64,000 nucleotides of DNA from Nostocoides_A vanveenii (GCF_039531165.1 NZ_BAAAPN010000034.1:130525-194524), one strand, 5' to 3'; shown: positions 41,817 to 51,209, counted from the stretch's first letter. Made by a program: numbers and translations. The notes: generated by a model not told the origin, from the sequence alone.

Positions 41817-43676
41817 TCAGATCAGTGCGTTGGCGACGGTGTCCGGGGTCAACCCGATCACCTCGAGCACCTGCCCGCGCGACGCGTGGTCGAGGAACGC
41901 TCTCGGCACGCCGAAGGTCCGGACCGGGACATCGATATCGTTGGCGCGCAACGCAGTCGAGAGTTGCGAACCGATGCCGCCGACCTCGAGCCCGTCCTCG
42001 ATCACGGCAACACGCGACGCCCGGGCGCACAACGTCACCAGGTCCGGCGCGACCGGGATCACCCAGCGCGAATCGACGACGAGCACCCGGCGACCCTCGG
42101 CAGCAAGCTTGTCAGCAACCGTGATCGCCGTGGGAACCATCGAGCCCACCGCGACAATGAGCTGTTCGATGTCGCCGCCGTCGGTATGGTCGGCCATCAC
42201 ATCGAGCGAACCCTCCTGCCGAAGCGACGTCAATGGCGCGGCCACACTGCCCTTGGGGAAGCGGATGACGGTCGGCGCATCACTCACCTCGACAGCCTCA
42301 CGTAGCGCGGTCCGGATCGCTGCCCCGTCACGAGGGGCCGCCAGGCGCAGCCCCGGGACTGCCCCGCAGATCGCCATATCCCACATCCCGTGATGCGATG
42401 CGCCGTCGGGACCGGTGATGCCGGCGCGGTCCAGGACAATCGTCATACCAGCCCTGTGGAGGGCGGCGTCCATGAGCACTTGGTCGAAGGCCCGGTTGAG
42501 GAAGGTCGCATAGACGGCCACGACCGGGTGCAGGCCGGCATACGCCAAGCCGCTGGCCATGGTCACGGCATGCTGCTCGGCGATGCCCACATCGATGATC
42601 CGGCCCGGATAATGCTTGGCGAAGTCACCAAGACCCACCGGAATCATCATGGCGGCGGTGACGGCCACGAGGTCGGGGCGCTCAGCGCCCAGGGCGACCA
42701 TCTCGTCGCTGAACTCGTCGGTCCAACTGCGTCCGGCGATCTCGAAGGGCAGACCGGTCTCGGAGTTGATGACACCGACGGCGTGGAACTGGTCGGCCTC
42801 GTCCTGACGCGCCGGCTCGTAGCCGCGGCCCTTCTGGGTGATGACGTGCACGATGACCGGGCCGCCGAAGTTCTTGGCGCGGGTGAGCGCTGCCTCCAGC
42901 GCGAGGGGGTCGTGCCCGTCGACCGGCCCGATGTACTTCAGCCCGAGGTCCTCGAAAAGTCCTTGCGGCGCAACGACATCCTTGATGCCCTTCTTGATGC
43001 CGTGCAGGGCGCGCTCCATCGGCATCCCGACGACAGGCGTGCGCCGCAGCGTCGTCTTGCCCCACTCCAGGAAGCTCTCATACCCCTGCGTCGTCCGCAG
43101 CGTCGCCAGGTGCTCAGCCAGCCCGCCGATCGTGGGGGCATAGGACCGCTCGTTGTCGTTGACGATGAGCACGAGCGGCAGTTGCTTCTCGGCGGCGATA
43201 TTATTCAGCGCCTCCCACGCCATGCCGCCGGTCAGGGCACCATCACCGATGACCGCGACCGTATGCCGTGTCTTCCCCCCCGCGATCGCGCGTCCCTTCG
43301 CGACGCCGTGAGCCCAGGACAACGAGGTCGAGGCGTGCGAGTTCTCGACGATGTCGTGCTCGGACTCGGCACGACTCGGGTAGCCGGACAGCCCACCCTT
43401 GGCCCGCAGCGCGCTGAAGTCGTGACGGCCGGTGAGCAGTTTGTGAACGTAGGACTGGTGCCCGGTATCGAAGATCACCGCGTCGCGCGGGGAGTCGAAG
43501 ACCCGGTGGATGGCGATGGTCAGCTCGACGACCCCGAGATTGGGTCCTAGGTGGCCACCGGTGCGCGACACGGCGTCGATGAGGAAGTCGCGGACCTCCT
43601 GGGCCAGGGGCGCGAGTTGCTCGGGGGCGAGCGCCTTGACGTCGGCCGGTCCGTTAATGCGATCCAACAAGGCCAC
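41817..43676 (-). CDS. dxs: 1-deoxy-D-xylulose-5-phosphate synthase
   Basis: A 619-residue thiamine-diphosphate enzyme. DTGHQSYVHKLLTGR, the TPP motif GDGALTGGMAWEALNN, NDNERSYAPTIGGL, IGPVDGHDPLAL, GIAEQHAVTMASGLAYAG and DRAGITGPDGASHHGMWD are intact. It opens the MEP isoprenoid path. GTG 43676 (start of VALLDRINGPADV) fits the usual N-terminus; the frame is open up to 43787. TAAACT at 43735-43740 could be a -10 box, giving a leader of about 50 bases or a longer protein from GTG 43724. Confidence 0.95.
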   Translation of the reverse strand: MALLDRINGPADVKALAPEQLAPLAQEVRDFLIDAVSRTGGHLGPNLGVVELTIAIHRVFDSPRDAVIFDTGHQSYVHKLLTGRHDFSALRAKGGLSGYPSRAESEHDIVENSHASTSLSWAHGVAKGRAIAGGKTRHTVAVIGDGALTGGMAWEALNNIAAEKQLPLVLIVNDNERSYAPTIGGLAEHLATLRTTQGYESFLEWGKTTLRRTPVVGMPMERALHGIKKGIKDVVAPQGLFEDLGLKYIGPVDGHDPLALEAALTRAKNFGGPVIVHVITQKGRGYEPARQDEADQFHAVGVINSETGLPFEIAGRSWTDEFSDEMVALGAERPDLVAVTAAMMIPVGLGDFAKHYPGRIIDVGIAEQHAVTMASGLAYAGLHPVVAVYATFLNRAFDQVLMDAALHRAGMTIVLDRAGITGPDGASHHGMWDMAICGAVPGLRLAAPRDGAAIRTALREAVEVSDAPTVIRFPKGSVAAPLTSLRQEGSLDVMADHTDGGDIEQLIVAVGSMVPTAITVADKLAAEGRRVLVVDSRWVIPVAPDLVTLCARASRVAVIEDGLEVGGIGSQLSTALRANDIDVPVRTFGVPRAFLDHASRGQVLEVIGLTPDTVANALI

Positions 43677-43819
43677 GATCGGCGCCAGTCCTTCCGAGCG
43701 GAGAATTGCGCGCCGGGCCACGCGCAACCCTTCGAGTTTACGGCGTGGTCGGGTCGATGACGTGCAGGCGCTGAGCGGACCTGGCATCCAGCTGCAGCGC
43801 CGAAGCGGTGGGCCACAAC

Positions 43820-43866
43820 TCTGAACCGGCCTCTCGACGACCCTGAACCGGCCTCTCGACGAGGGG
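43820..43866. repeat. 22-bp repeat family, copy E (two units)
   Basis: Two units in the CTGAACCGGCCTCTCGACGA orientation between dxs and the next gene on the same strand. Confidence 0.88.
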
Positions 43867-43873
43867 GGTGGGG

Positions 43874-44254
43874 TCAGAGCTTGGCGACGAAGGTCTTGCC
43901 CTGGAGGGCTTCGTGGATCAGTTGGGCGCCGCGGGCGGCGGCGAGCAGGCGGACACCTTCGTGCTCCAATCCGCTCATCATCTCGGCAATGCCCTCCGGC
44001 GGAACGAAATCGCCCATCTCCACCCGTGCCTCGCGGTAGGCCTGACGCATGGCGATCAACTGCGCGTCAATGTGGCGCTGGGCGAGCCAGGCCAAGGCGA
44101 TCGGGTGGCGACGCCAGCCGGCATACGCACGGTAGTCGGCGGGGCAGTGGTCGAGCAGCCAGGACACGGCCGGGATCTCCCACCCGTCGGCCTGCGGGGG
44201 CGGCACGGCACCCGGCCACCCGGGAGGCCCCGCGAGCGGACGATTGTCGTACAC
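43874..44254 (-). CDS. Conserved-looking hypothetical protein
   Basis: A 126-residue protein I do not recognise. The N-terminal 30 residues are Pro/Gly-rich; the rest is rich in Ala, Arg and Glu and probably helical (YRAYAGWRRHPIALAWLAQR, DAQLIAMRQAYREARVEMG). There is no signal peptide, membrane segment or Cys. TAGGAT seven bases before GTG 44254 supports both the start and expression. A repeat array follows its stop. Confidence 0.7.
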   Translation of the reverse strand: MYDNRPLAGPPGWPGAVPPPQADGWEIPAVSWLLDHCPADYRAYAGWRRHPIALAWLAQRHIDAQLIAMRQAYREARVEMGDFVPPEGIAEMMSGLEHEGVRLLAAARGAQLIHEALQGKTFVAKL

Positions 44255-44261
44255 ATGTTCT

Positions 44262-44267
44262 ATCCTA
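44262..44267 (-). promoter_or_regulatory. -10 box of the hypothetical gene
   Basis: TAGGAT lies seven bases before GTG 44254. Confidence 0.45.
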
Positions 44268-44276
44268 GTGCAGACC

Positions 44277-46340
44277 TCAAGAAATATCGACGGCCACGTC
44301 GACGGGCAAACCGGTCACGCTCGTCTCGCCCTCGGCGTCGATCTCGACCCCGAAGCTCGTGGCTCCGAAGCGCAGGCCGGTCACGCGCATCGGGCCGAAG
44401 GGTGGCGGCGACATCGGCCGGAGACTGACCCGCCGTCCGGGCACATCGACGGCCAAGCCGAGGACGCCGGCGACGATCGCCGCCGCAGACGCCGCCGACC
44501 AGGCCTGCGGACGGCACGACGCCGGGTAGGGCGCAGGGAGGCCGGCCACCGACTCCCCCGCGAAGAGCTCGGGGGCACGATAGTTCAGCGGCACCGTCAC
44601 GGCCACCAGGCCGCGGGCTACCTGGCTCGCGGCCCGGGACTGCCCCTCGCGGACCATGCCGAGCAGGGCGATCGCCGTATCGTGCGTCCACACCGAACCG
44701 GTGTGATAACCGATCGGGTTGTATGCCGGATTGGTGCGCGAGAGCGTCCCGATCCCGAACTCCCCCAACAGATCCGGAGCGAGCAGCCGGTCGACGACCA
44801 GCCGCGCCTGACCCTCGTCCAGCACGCCGGTGCCGAGCACATGGCCCATATTGCTGCCGACGCCGTCGACCGGTCGACCGTCACCATCGATGGCCATCGC
44901 CAGATAGCTCCCCCGATCGTCCTCGACCCAGTAGCGCTCGTTGATTCGCCCAGCAAGGTCGACCCCCCAGGCCCGGACCGCATCGGCGCCCGGCACGCCG
45001 AATGCCTCGTAGATGGCTGCCGCACCGTAGGCGGCCTCAACGGCATACGCCTGAGCCTCGACAAGGGCGATGGGTGCCGGCGCGATGCTGCCATCGCGGC
45101 GGCGCATCGAGTCGCCGGAGTCCTTCCACCCCTGGTTGGCCAGGCCCGATCCGGACCGATCGATATAGCGCAGCAGACCGAGCTCGTTGTCGGCAGCCTG
45201 TTGGAGCCAGCCCATGGCCGCCTGCAGATTGGGCAATAGGGCGCGCACTTCGCCGGTGTCCAAACCCTGCCGCCAGGCATCGTGCAGCACGATCGCCCAC
45301 AGGGCGGTGGCATCCACGGTGCCGTAGTAGACCGGGGGCAGCACCATGCCGGAGGTCTTGTCGACATACGGCGCCCGGCGCACCTCGTGCAAGATCTTGC
45401 CCGGTTCCTCGGCAGTGACGGGGTCGTTGGTGTGCCCCTGCCGACGAGCCAAGGTGCGCAGGGTCCCGCCAGCCAGGGCCAGGTCGAAGGGCAGCATCAG
45501 GCGTGCGGCCCACAGCGAGTCCCGGCCGAAAAGCGTGAGATACCAAGGAGTTCCGGCGCCGGCAAAGACGTCAGAGGGCGCGAGCGGGTCGGTCAGCAGG
45601 AGGGCTTGGAGGTCGCGGAGCGAGGTGGACACCAGGGCCCCGATCCGCCGGTCCACAGCGAGCGCCTCGATGCCCGACCAATCGACCAGCCCGGTCCCGG
45701 CATCGGCATCGAAGGCCGAAGCGGATACCCGGCGGGCGTCGATCTCGACGACGAGATCGACGGGCACGCTCGTCGAGAGTTCCACCGGCCAGGTCAGGCG
45801 CGCGAGTCCGTCGGCCCCGACGGCGACTTCGGCAACCGGCACGGTGCGCACGGTGGTCTCGTGCCGGTCGTCGATCCACCGCAGGGCGGGACCCTCGATC
45901 GAGATCGGCAGGACAGGGCCTTGCGGATGCCCACCCTTGACGACCGCCAACTCCGCGCCGGTCCCGCCGAGCGTGATCTCGACATCGACCAGCACTGGGT
46001 CGGCCGCCCGAGAGATCAGCCGGATCCGTTCGCGCATTCCGCCGCCGACCACCTCGCGCCGCCTGTGCACCTCAACCGTCGGGTCGGGCCCACTATCGCC
46101 GAGATTCCGCGCGCACGACCAGATCGCGGCGACTGCCCCGGTCGCTCCGCTCTGGATGACAGCGGGCTCCTCCCCCGCCAACCGCAGGCGCAGCTCGGAG
46201 AGCACGAGGCGGTCGTCGACGAGCAGCCCGGTGCCCGTGGCACCCATCGACCCATCGGCCACCGACAGCGCCGTGGCGTTGCCGCAGACGGCAATGGTGC
46301 GATCGTGCAACCACGGCTGACGGCCGCTGATCTTGGTCAC
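44277..46340 (-). CDS. Glycogen-debranching-type glycosidase (amylo-alpha-1,6-glucosidase family)
   Basis: A 687-residue protein. An N-terminal beta domain (about 1-270) carries VADGSMGATGTGLLVDDRLVLS, then an (alpha/alpha)6 barrel with AGTPWYLTLFGRDSLWAARL, LHEVRRAPYVDKTSGMVLPP, ANQGWKDSGDSMRRRDGS (the likely acid Asp region) and PIGYHTGSVWTHDTAIALLG. This is the arrangement of amylo-1,6-glucosidase / GH63-like enzymes. It is divergent from lacI, and a LacI-type operator lies between them, so it probably processes the sugar of the importer at 47.6-51 kb, perhaps an alpha-glucan fragment or a glycoside. Confidence 0.85.
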   Translation of the reverse strand: MTKISGRQPWLHDRTIAVCGNATALSVADGSMGATGTGLLVDDRLVLSELRLRLAGEEPAVIQSGATGAVAAIWSCARNLGDSGPDPTVEVHRRREVVGGGMRERIRLISRAADPVLVDVEITLGGTGAELAVVKGGHPQGPVLPISIEGPALRWIDDRHETTVRTVPVAEVAVGADGLARLTWPVELSTSVPVDLVVEIDARRVSASAFDADAGTGLVDWSGIEALAVDRRIGALVSTSLRDLQALLLTDPLAPSDVFAGAGTPWYLTLFGRDSLWAARLMLPFDLALAGGTLRTLARRQGHTNDPVTAEEPGKILHEVRRAPYVDKTSGMVLPPVYYGTVDATALWAIVLHDAWRQGLDTGEVRALLPNLQAAMGWLQQAADNELGLLRYIDRSGSGLANQGWKDSGDSMRRRDGSIAPAPIALVEAQAYAVEAAYGAAAIYEAFGVPGADAVRAWGVDLAGRINERYWVEDDRGSYLAMAIDGDGRPVDGVGSNMGHVLGTGVLDEGQARLVVDRLLAPDLLGEFGIGTLSRTNPAYNPIGYHTGSVWTHDTAIALLGMVREGQSRAASQVARGLVAVTVPLNYRAPELFAGESVAGLPAPYPASCRPQAWSAASAAAIVAGVLGLAVDVPGRRVSLRPMSPPPFGPMRVTGLRFGATSFGVEIDAEGETSVTGLPVDVAVDIS

Positions 46341-46405
46341 GGGCGGCTCTCACTTTCTCTCGGTCGAGACATGGTGCTTGACAGAACCCCGGTGCAGGGT
46401 CCACA

Positions 46406-46427
46406 GTTCAAATCTGATCGTTCAAAG
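46406..46427. promoter_or_regulatory. LacI-type operator between the glucosidase and lacI
   Basis: On the minus strand CTTTGAACGATCAGA spans 46413-46427, matching the site at 47590-47604 at all but one base. A second GTTCAAA half-site starts at 46406, 14 bp from the one at 46420. Confidence 0.7.
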
Positions 46428-46523
46428 TGAGCCACGTGATCGTGGTTGGCGAGATAAGCGATCTGCGCACACCTTGGCCCATTCCCGGGCCGCACGTCAA
46501 CGCCGACGCCGAGGAGGGATCCC

Positions 46524-47555
46524 GTGCACGTCATGCCAGGCAGGATCACCATCCGCGAGGTCGCCGACGCCGCTGGCGTCTCCCGCCAGACGGTGAGCAA
46601 CTCCCTCATCCACCCCGAGCGCGTCAAAGCTCCCACCCTTGAGCGGGTCCGCCGCGTCATCGACGAGTTGGGCTATCGCCCGTCCAACGCTGCCCAGACG
46701 CTGCGGTCGCAACGCACCGGGGCCGTCGGCTTCGAACTCAACGCGACCGGGGCAGGCCATCGCAACGCCGTCGCCTTCCCCTTCGTGCTGGCCCTGAGTG
46801 TCCACGCCGCGGCGCACGGCAGCCACATGGTCACCTTCGGCACCCACGACGCGCGACCGCTCCTCGCCGGCTACCAGGACATGGTTCGCGGTCAACTCGT
46901 CGACGCCTTCATCCTCGCCGACACCCACCCAGGCGACCCGCGTCCCCAATGGCTGGACGACCATCGCGTGCCGTATGCCGCTTTCGGTCGCCTTTGGGGG
47001 CGCCCCGACATCACCTCCTGGGCCGACGTGGACGGGCATGACGGCGTCGGCCAGGCCGTTCGCCACCTGGTGGACGCTGGCTACGACCGCATCGGCTTCT
47101 TCGGGTGGCCGTCGGGCTCCGCGGTGGGCGACGACCGCCGCGCCGGGTGGGCGGACGCACTCGACGCCGCTGGCATGCGGCCGGGCCCGGAGGGCGTGTC
47201 GAGCCAACGACTGCAGCCCGCGCTGGAGGCCGGGCGCGCACTGCTGGACCGGATCGGCAAGGGAAGCGCCATCGTCTGCGCGTCCGACCTCTTGGCGCTC
47301 GGGCTCGAGCGCGCCGCGAGCGAGCGAGGCTGGCGTATCGGCCCGGATATCGGCATTGTCGGCTTCGACGATTCGGCCCTGGCAGAACTCGCCGGCATCT
47401 CCTCGGTCGCGCAACCCCTCGACGCCGTGGCCGATCATCTCCTCGGTGTCGTCCATGAGCGGCTCGCCGGCGGCCGCGCCCCGGACACCGGCGCGCTATT
47501 CCAACCCCGGCTGGTCGCCCGCGCCAGCTCATCCCGCGACCCGCACGCCCCTTGA
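46524..47555 (+). CDS. LacI-family regulator
   Basis: A 343-residue repressor. The helix-turn-helix is TIREVADAAGVSRQTVSNSL, with RVRRVIDELGYRPSNAAQTL as hinge. The C-terminal periplasmic-binding-like domain has DAFILADTHPGDPR, HLVDAGYDRIGFFGWPSGS and CASDLLALGLERAASERG. GAGGAGGG upstream sets GTG 46524. Near-identical palindromes lie before the divergent glucosidase and before the downstream binding-protein gene, so it very likely controls both and responds to the imported sugar. Confidence 0.92.
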   Translation: MHVMPGRITIREVADAAGVSRQTVSNSLIHPERVKAPTLERVRRVIDELGYRPSNAAQTLRSQRTGAVGFELNATGAGHRNAVAFPFVLALSVHAAAHGSHMVTFGTHDARPLLAGYQDMVRGQLVDAFILADTHPGDPRPQWLDDHRVPYAAFGRLWGRPDITSWADVDGHDGVGQAVRHLVDAGYDRIGFFGWPSGSAVGDDRRAGWADALDAAGMRPGPEGVSSQRLQPALEAGRALLDRIGKGSAIVCASDLLALGLERAASERGWRIGPDIGIVGFDDSALAELAGISSVAQPLDAVADHLLGVVHERLAGGRAPDTGALFQPRLVARASSSRDPHAP

Positions 47556-47590
47556 CGTCCGCCGCATCGGGAGATCTCCCAGCGACCGTC

Positions 47591-47604
47591 TTTGAACGAT
47601 CAAA
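47591..47604. promoter_or_regulatory. LacI-type operator before the sugar importer
   Basis: TTTGAACGATCAAA is a 14-bp palindrome with one mismatched pair at the centre, 37 bp before ATG 47642. Confidence 0.75.
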
Positions 47605-47641
47605 CCCTGTCCCCCACCACCCCCACCACAGAAGGAACATC

Positions 47642-48937
47642 ATGAATCGCACCGCCCGCCGCGGCACCACCTTGGCCATCGCCGCAATCGGTTCGCTGAC
47701 CCTCGCTGCCTGCGGAGGTGGCGGCGGCTTCGAAACCAGCTCCAGCGCCACCGGCGGAGCGTCCTCCTCCGGAACCGCGTCCAGCGGCGAGACCTCAAGC
47801 GCCAGCGTCCCCACCGGGGCGGCACTGAAGATGCTCATCGCCTCCTCTGGCGATGCCGAGACCGCTGCGGTCAAGGCCGCCACCGATGCCTGGGGCAAGA
47901 AGACGGGCAACACCGTCGAGGTCACCGTCGCCTCGGACATGGACCAGGAACTGGCCCAGGGCTTCGCCGGCGGTAACCCGGCCGACATCATGTACATGGA
48001 TGCCGGCAAATTCGCGACCTTCGCCAAGCAGGGTTCGCTTGAGCCCTACGCCGACAAGATCGCCGACAACGACAAGTTCTACGAGTCGCTGCGCACCACC
48101 TTCACCTACGACGGCAAGCAGTACTGCGTGCCCAAGGACTTCTCCTCGCTCGCGCTGGAGATCAACACCGAGATGTGGAAGAAGGCCGGCCTGACCGATG
48201 CCGACATCCCCACTACCTGGGACCAGCTGGTCGCCGTCTCCAAGAAGCTGACGACCGACAAGGTTGCGGGTCTCGGCATCGGCGTCGGCATCGACCGCCT
48301 CGGCGCCTTCGTCGTCCAGAACGGCGGCTGGTGGCTCAACGCCGACAACACCGCGGGCGCCGCTGCCGACGCCAAGGTCACCGACGCCCTGAAGTTCGTC
48401 CAGGACAACGTCAAGGCCGGCAACTTCAAGATGTCGAACGACCTGGGCGTCGGTTGGGGCGGCGAGGCCTTCGGCAAGCAGCTCGCGGCCATGACCATCG
48501 AAGGCAACTGGATCAAGGGCGCGATGAAGAACGACTATCCGAAGGTCGGCTACAAGGTCGTCGAGATGCCCGCGGGAGCACAGAAGGGCACCTTGATGTT
48601 CACCCAGTGCTGGGCCCTGGCGACCGACTCCAAGAACAAGGACGCCGCGATCGACCTGATCAGTTCCTTGACGACGGTCGAGTCGCAGATGGCCTTTGCC
48701 GACGCCTTCGGCGTCATGCCGAGCCGCACCGACGCCGCGGACGCCTACAAGGCCAAGTTCCCCGAGGACGCCGCCTTCGTCGCCGGTGGTGAGTACGGCC
48801 ACGGACCGATCAATGTCCCGGGCCTGACCGACGTCGTCGGCGAGCTCAACAGCCAGCTGGAGAAGATGGCCACCGCCGACATCGCCGGCGCCACCAAGTC
48901 CTTCGACGACAACGCAGCCTCCGCCATCGGCGGCTGA
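47642..48937 (+). CDS. Sugar ABC transporter substrate-binding lipoprotein
   Basis: A 431-residue family-1 binding protein. The signal ends in the lipobox LAAC (IGSLTLAACGGG), followed by a Ser/Gly/Thr linker to about residue 58. The body shows GNPADIMYMDAGKFATFA, GKQYCVPKDFSSLALEINTE, and a ligand-side WGGEAFGKQLAAMTIEGNW region. AAGGA before the ATG acts as ribosome site. It is the first gene of a binding protein-permease-permease operon controlled by the LacI protein upstream. C-ending codons dominate and the GTATGCC motif is absent, which suggests high expression. Confidence 0.92.
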   Translation: MNRTARRGTTLAIAAIGSLTLAACGGGGGFETSSSATGGASSSGTASSGETSSASVPTGAALKMLIASSGDAETAAVKAATDAWGKKTGNTVEVTVASDMDQELAQGFAGGNPADIMYMDAGKFATFAKQGSLEPYADKIADNDKFYESLRTTFTYDGKQYCVPKDFSSLALEINTEMWKKAGLTDADIPTTWDQLVAVSKKLTTDKVAGLGIGVGIDRLGAFVVQNGGWWLNADNTAGAAADAKVTDALKFVQDNVKAGNFKMSNDLGVGWGGEAFGKQLAAMTIEGNWIKGAMKNDYPKVGYKVVEMPAGAQKGTLMFTQCWALATDSKNKDAAIDLISSLTTVESQMAFADAFGVMPSRTDAADAYKAKFPEDAAFVAGGEYGHGPINVPGLTDVVGELNSQLEKMATADIAGATKSFDDNAASAIGG

Positions 48938-48964
48938 TCCCTCTTGCGCACAACACCTTTCGCG

Positions 48965-48993
48965 GTCGGGCCGGGCTCTTCCACCGGCCCGAC
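48965..48993 (+). terminator. Intercistronic stem-loop after the binding-protein gene
   Basis: GTCGGGCCGG (48965-48974) and CCGGCCCGAC (48984-48993) form a perfect 10-bp stem. It lies inside the operon and would protect or attenuate the mRNA so that the binding protein is made in excess over the permeases. Confidence 0.6.
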
Positions 48994-49023
48994 GGCGAAC
49001 TGCACCTTTTGTTAGGAGGTCGT

Positions 49024-50118
49024 ATGGCACGCACCAAGTCCGGTGACCCGATGCGTCAACCGGTGGCCGGTTGGCTCTTCGTCACCCCGATGATCCTGAT
49101 CCTGGGTCTCTTCCTCGTCATCCCGATCGTCATGGCCCTGTGGGTCTCGGTCAGCAACTGGACCGGGCGAGGATCGCCGTTCGGCGGCACCACCGAGTTC
49201 GTCGGCCTGAAGAACTACAGCGACCTCCTCACCAAGCAAGGCCTGGCCCGCCAGGACTTCATGACCTCGCTGCGTAATACCTTCTACTACGTCTTGGGCG
49301 TGGTCCCGCTGCAGACCGCCATCGCGCTCCTGCTCGCGGTCCTGGTCAATCAGAAGTGGCTCAAGGGCCGCACCTTCTTCCGCACCGCCTTCTACTTCCC
49401 GTCGGTCGTCTCCTCAGTGGCGATCTCGTTGGTCTTCCTCTACCTCTTCGCCGGCACCGGTGCGATCAATGGCGTGCTGGCCTGGTTTGGCATCCACGGA
49501 CCGAACTGGTTCGCCGACCCCCGCGGACTGATTCACCTCGCCGGTGACGGACTCGGGGTGTGGAATATCGACTCGCCACCCGCGGCACTGGCGGACACGA
49601 AGGTCATGAACCTCTCGCTCTGGGAATGGATCAAGGGGCCGAGCGTGGCACTCTCCGCCATCATGTTCCAGGTCATCTGGACCACGGCCGGCACCTTCAT
49701 GCTGATGTTCCTCGCGGCCCTCCAAGACCTGCCGACCGAAGTCGAGGAGGCGGCCATGGTGGACGGCGCCAATGCCCGTCAGCGTTTCTGGAATGTCACG
49801 ATCCCGCACCTGCGTCCCACGATCTTGTTGGTGGTCACGCTCGGCGTGATCGGCACCTGGCAGGTCTTCGACCAGATGTACATCATGGGTCAGGGCAAGC
49901 CCGCCAAGACAACGCTGACGCCCGCCTTCTTGTCCTATCAGGCCGCCTTCACCAACCAGAAGTGGGGCCAAGGCGCCGCGATGGCGTTCCTGCTCTTCCT
50001 GCTGATCTTCCTGATGACGCAGGCGCAGCGTTGGTTGTTGCGCGACAAGGACGAGGCGGCCACAAAGAAGGCCCAGCGTGCGGCACGGCGCGCGGCGAAG
50101 AAGGAGGTGACCGCATGA
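49024..50118 (+). CDS. Sugar ABC transporter permease (MalF type)
   Basis: A 364-residue permease with six main hydrophobic segments; the ATPase-docking loop is VEEAAMVDGANARQRFWNVT. The loop between segments 3 and 4 is extended (FGIHGPNWFADPRGLIHLAG). The C-terminal tail is very basic (KKAQRAARRAAKKEV). AGGAGG at 49014-49019 sets ATG 49024. It overlaps the next gene by four bases. Again no ATPase gene is present. Confidence 0.92.
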   Translation: MARTKSGDPMRQPVAGWLFVTPMILILGLFLVIPIVMALWVSVSNWTGRGSPFGGTTEFVGLKNYSDLLTKQGLARQDFMTSLRNTFYYVLGVVPLQTAIALLLAVLVNQKWLKGRTFFRTAFYFPSVVSSVAISLVFLYLFAGTGAINGVLAWFGIHGPNWFADPRGLIHLAGDGLGVWNIDSPPAALADTKVMNLSLWEWIKGPSVALSAIMFQVIWTTAGTFMLMFLAALQDLPTEVEEAAMVDGANARQRFWNVTIPHLRPTILLVVTLGVIGTWQVFDQMYIMGQGKPAKTTLTPAFLSYQAAFTNQKWGQGAAMAFLLFLLIFLMTQAQRWLLRDKDEAATKKAQRAARRAAKKEVTA

Positions 50119-51053
50119 GTGACTCTCTCGGCGCCCAGGACGCCAGGATTACAGCGGCAGAGGGATCGGCGCTGACCAAGGTGGAGACGACGGGGGCGCC
50201 CACGAGCGACGGCCAGCTTCTCGGTCGCTCGAGCGGCACCAAGAAGGCGCTCTTCTACACCCTGCTCGTGATGTTCGCGTTGATGTACATCTTCCCGTTC
50301 ATCATCCAGTTGGTCACCTCGTTCAAGACGCAGTCGGACGCCACGGACAACCCGCTGAGCCTGATCCCCCACCCGGTCACGACCGACGCGATCTCCCGCC
50401 TCGCGGACACGAAGTTCCCCTTGTGGTTCTTCAACTCCTTCTGGGTGGCGATCATCGTCACCCTCGGGCGGGTCTTCTTCAACTCCCTCGCCGGGTATGC
50501 CCTGGCACGCCTGAAGTTCAAGGGCCGCGACGCCCTGTTCACCGCCGTCCTCGCGGTCATGGCCGTGCCCGGCATCGTCCTGCTGCTGCCGAAGTTCCTC
50601 GCGCTGAAGTACTACGGCATCTACAACACCCCGACGGCGCTCTTCTTGCCGCTCGTGTGTGACGCCGCCGGGGTCTTCATCATGAAGCAGTTCTTCGAGT
50701 CGATCCCCCCGTCGGTGGAGGAGGCGGCCCGCATCGATGGCGCCGGCACCTTCCGGACCTTCTGGTCGATCGTGCTGCCGATGGCGAAGCCGGCCCTCAT
50801 CACGTTGACGATCCTCTCCTTCCAGGGCTCGTGGAACGAACTGGGGCACTTCATCATCGCCACCAACAAGGACAGCCTCTACACGCTGACACGCGGGATC
50901 GCCGGCTTTACCACCGGCGGCCTCGGGTCGGGCACGCAGTACCCCATCAAGATGGCGGCGGCCTTGATCATGACCGTCCCGACCGCGCTGGTCTTCATCC
51001 TCTTCCAGCGCTTCTTCACCCAGGGCGCCAACGCCGGCGCCGACAAGGGCTGA
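50115..51053 (+). CDS. Sugar ABC transporter permease (MalG type)
   Basis: A 312-residue permease. A hydrophilic N-terminal 45 residues precede six membrane segments; the docking loop is VEEAARIDGAGTFRTFWSIV. The ATG is in the ATGA overlap with a full AAGGAGGTGA ribosome site ten bases upstream. It ends the LacI-controlled importer operon, and a strong hairpin follows. Confidence 0.92.
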   Translation: MSDSLGAQDARITAAEGSALTKVETTGAPTSDGQLLGRSSGTKKALFYTLLVMFALMYIFPFIIQLVTSFKTQSDATDNPLSLIPHPVTTDAISRLADTKFPLWFFNSFWVAIIVTLGRVFFNSLAGYALARLKFKGRDALFTAVLAVMAVPGIVLLLPKFLALKYYGIYNTPTALFLPLVCDAAGVFIMKQFFESIPPSVEEAARIDGAGTFRTFWSIVLPMAKPALITLTILSFQGSWNELGHFIIATNKDSLYTLTRGIAGFTTGGLGSGTQYPIKMAAALIMTVPTALVFILFQRFFTQGANAGADKG

Positions 51054-51133
51054 TGCTGCCCCGTCCTCGCCGGGGAGACTAGGCGGGGAAGACAACGGAA
51101 TGTTCGGGCCGGCCCACTCCGGTCCGAGGCCAG

Positions 51134-51166
51134 ACGGCCGCCGAACCGAACCGGTTCGGCGGCCGT
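51134..51166. terminator. Terminator of the LacI-controlled importer
   Basis: ACGGCCGCCGAACC (51134-51147) and GGTTCGGCGGCCGT (51153-51166) form a perfect 14-bp stem with a five-base loop. Confidence 0.82.
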
Positions 51167-51209
51167 TCCTTGTCACGGCCGCTAGCGGACGCTCCTTTGG
51201 TCACAGCCG

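Noticed and set aside
41817..43787. dxs start at ATG 43787
   Set aside because: The extra 37 residues do not resemble Dxs N-termini, and a candidate -10 box at 43735-43740 lies inside them.
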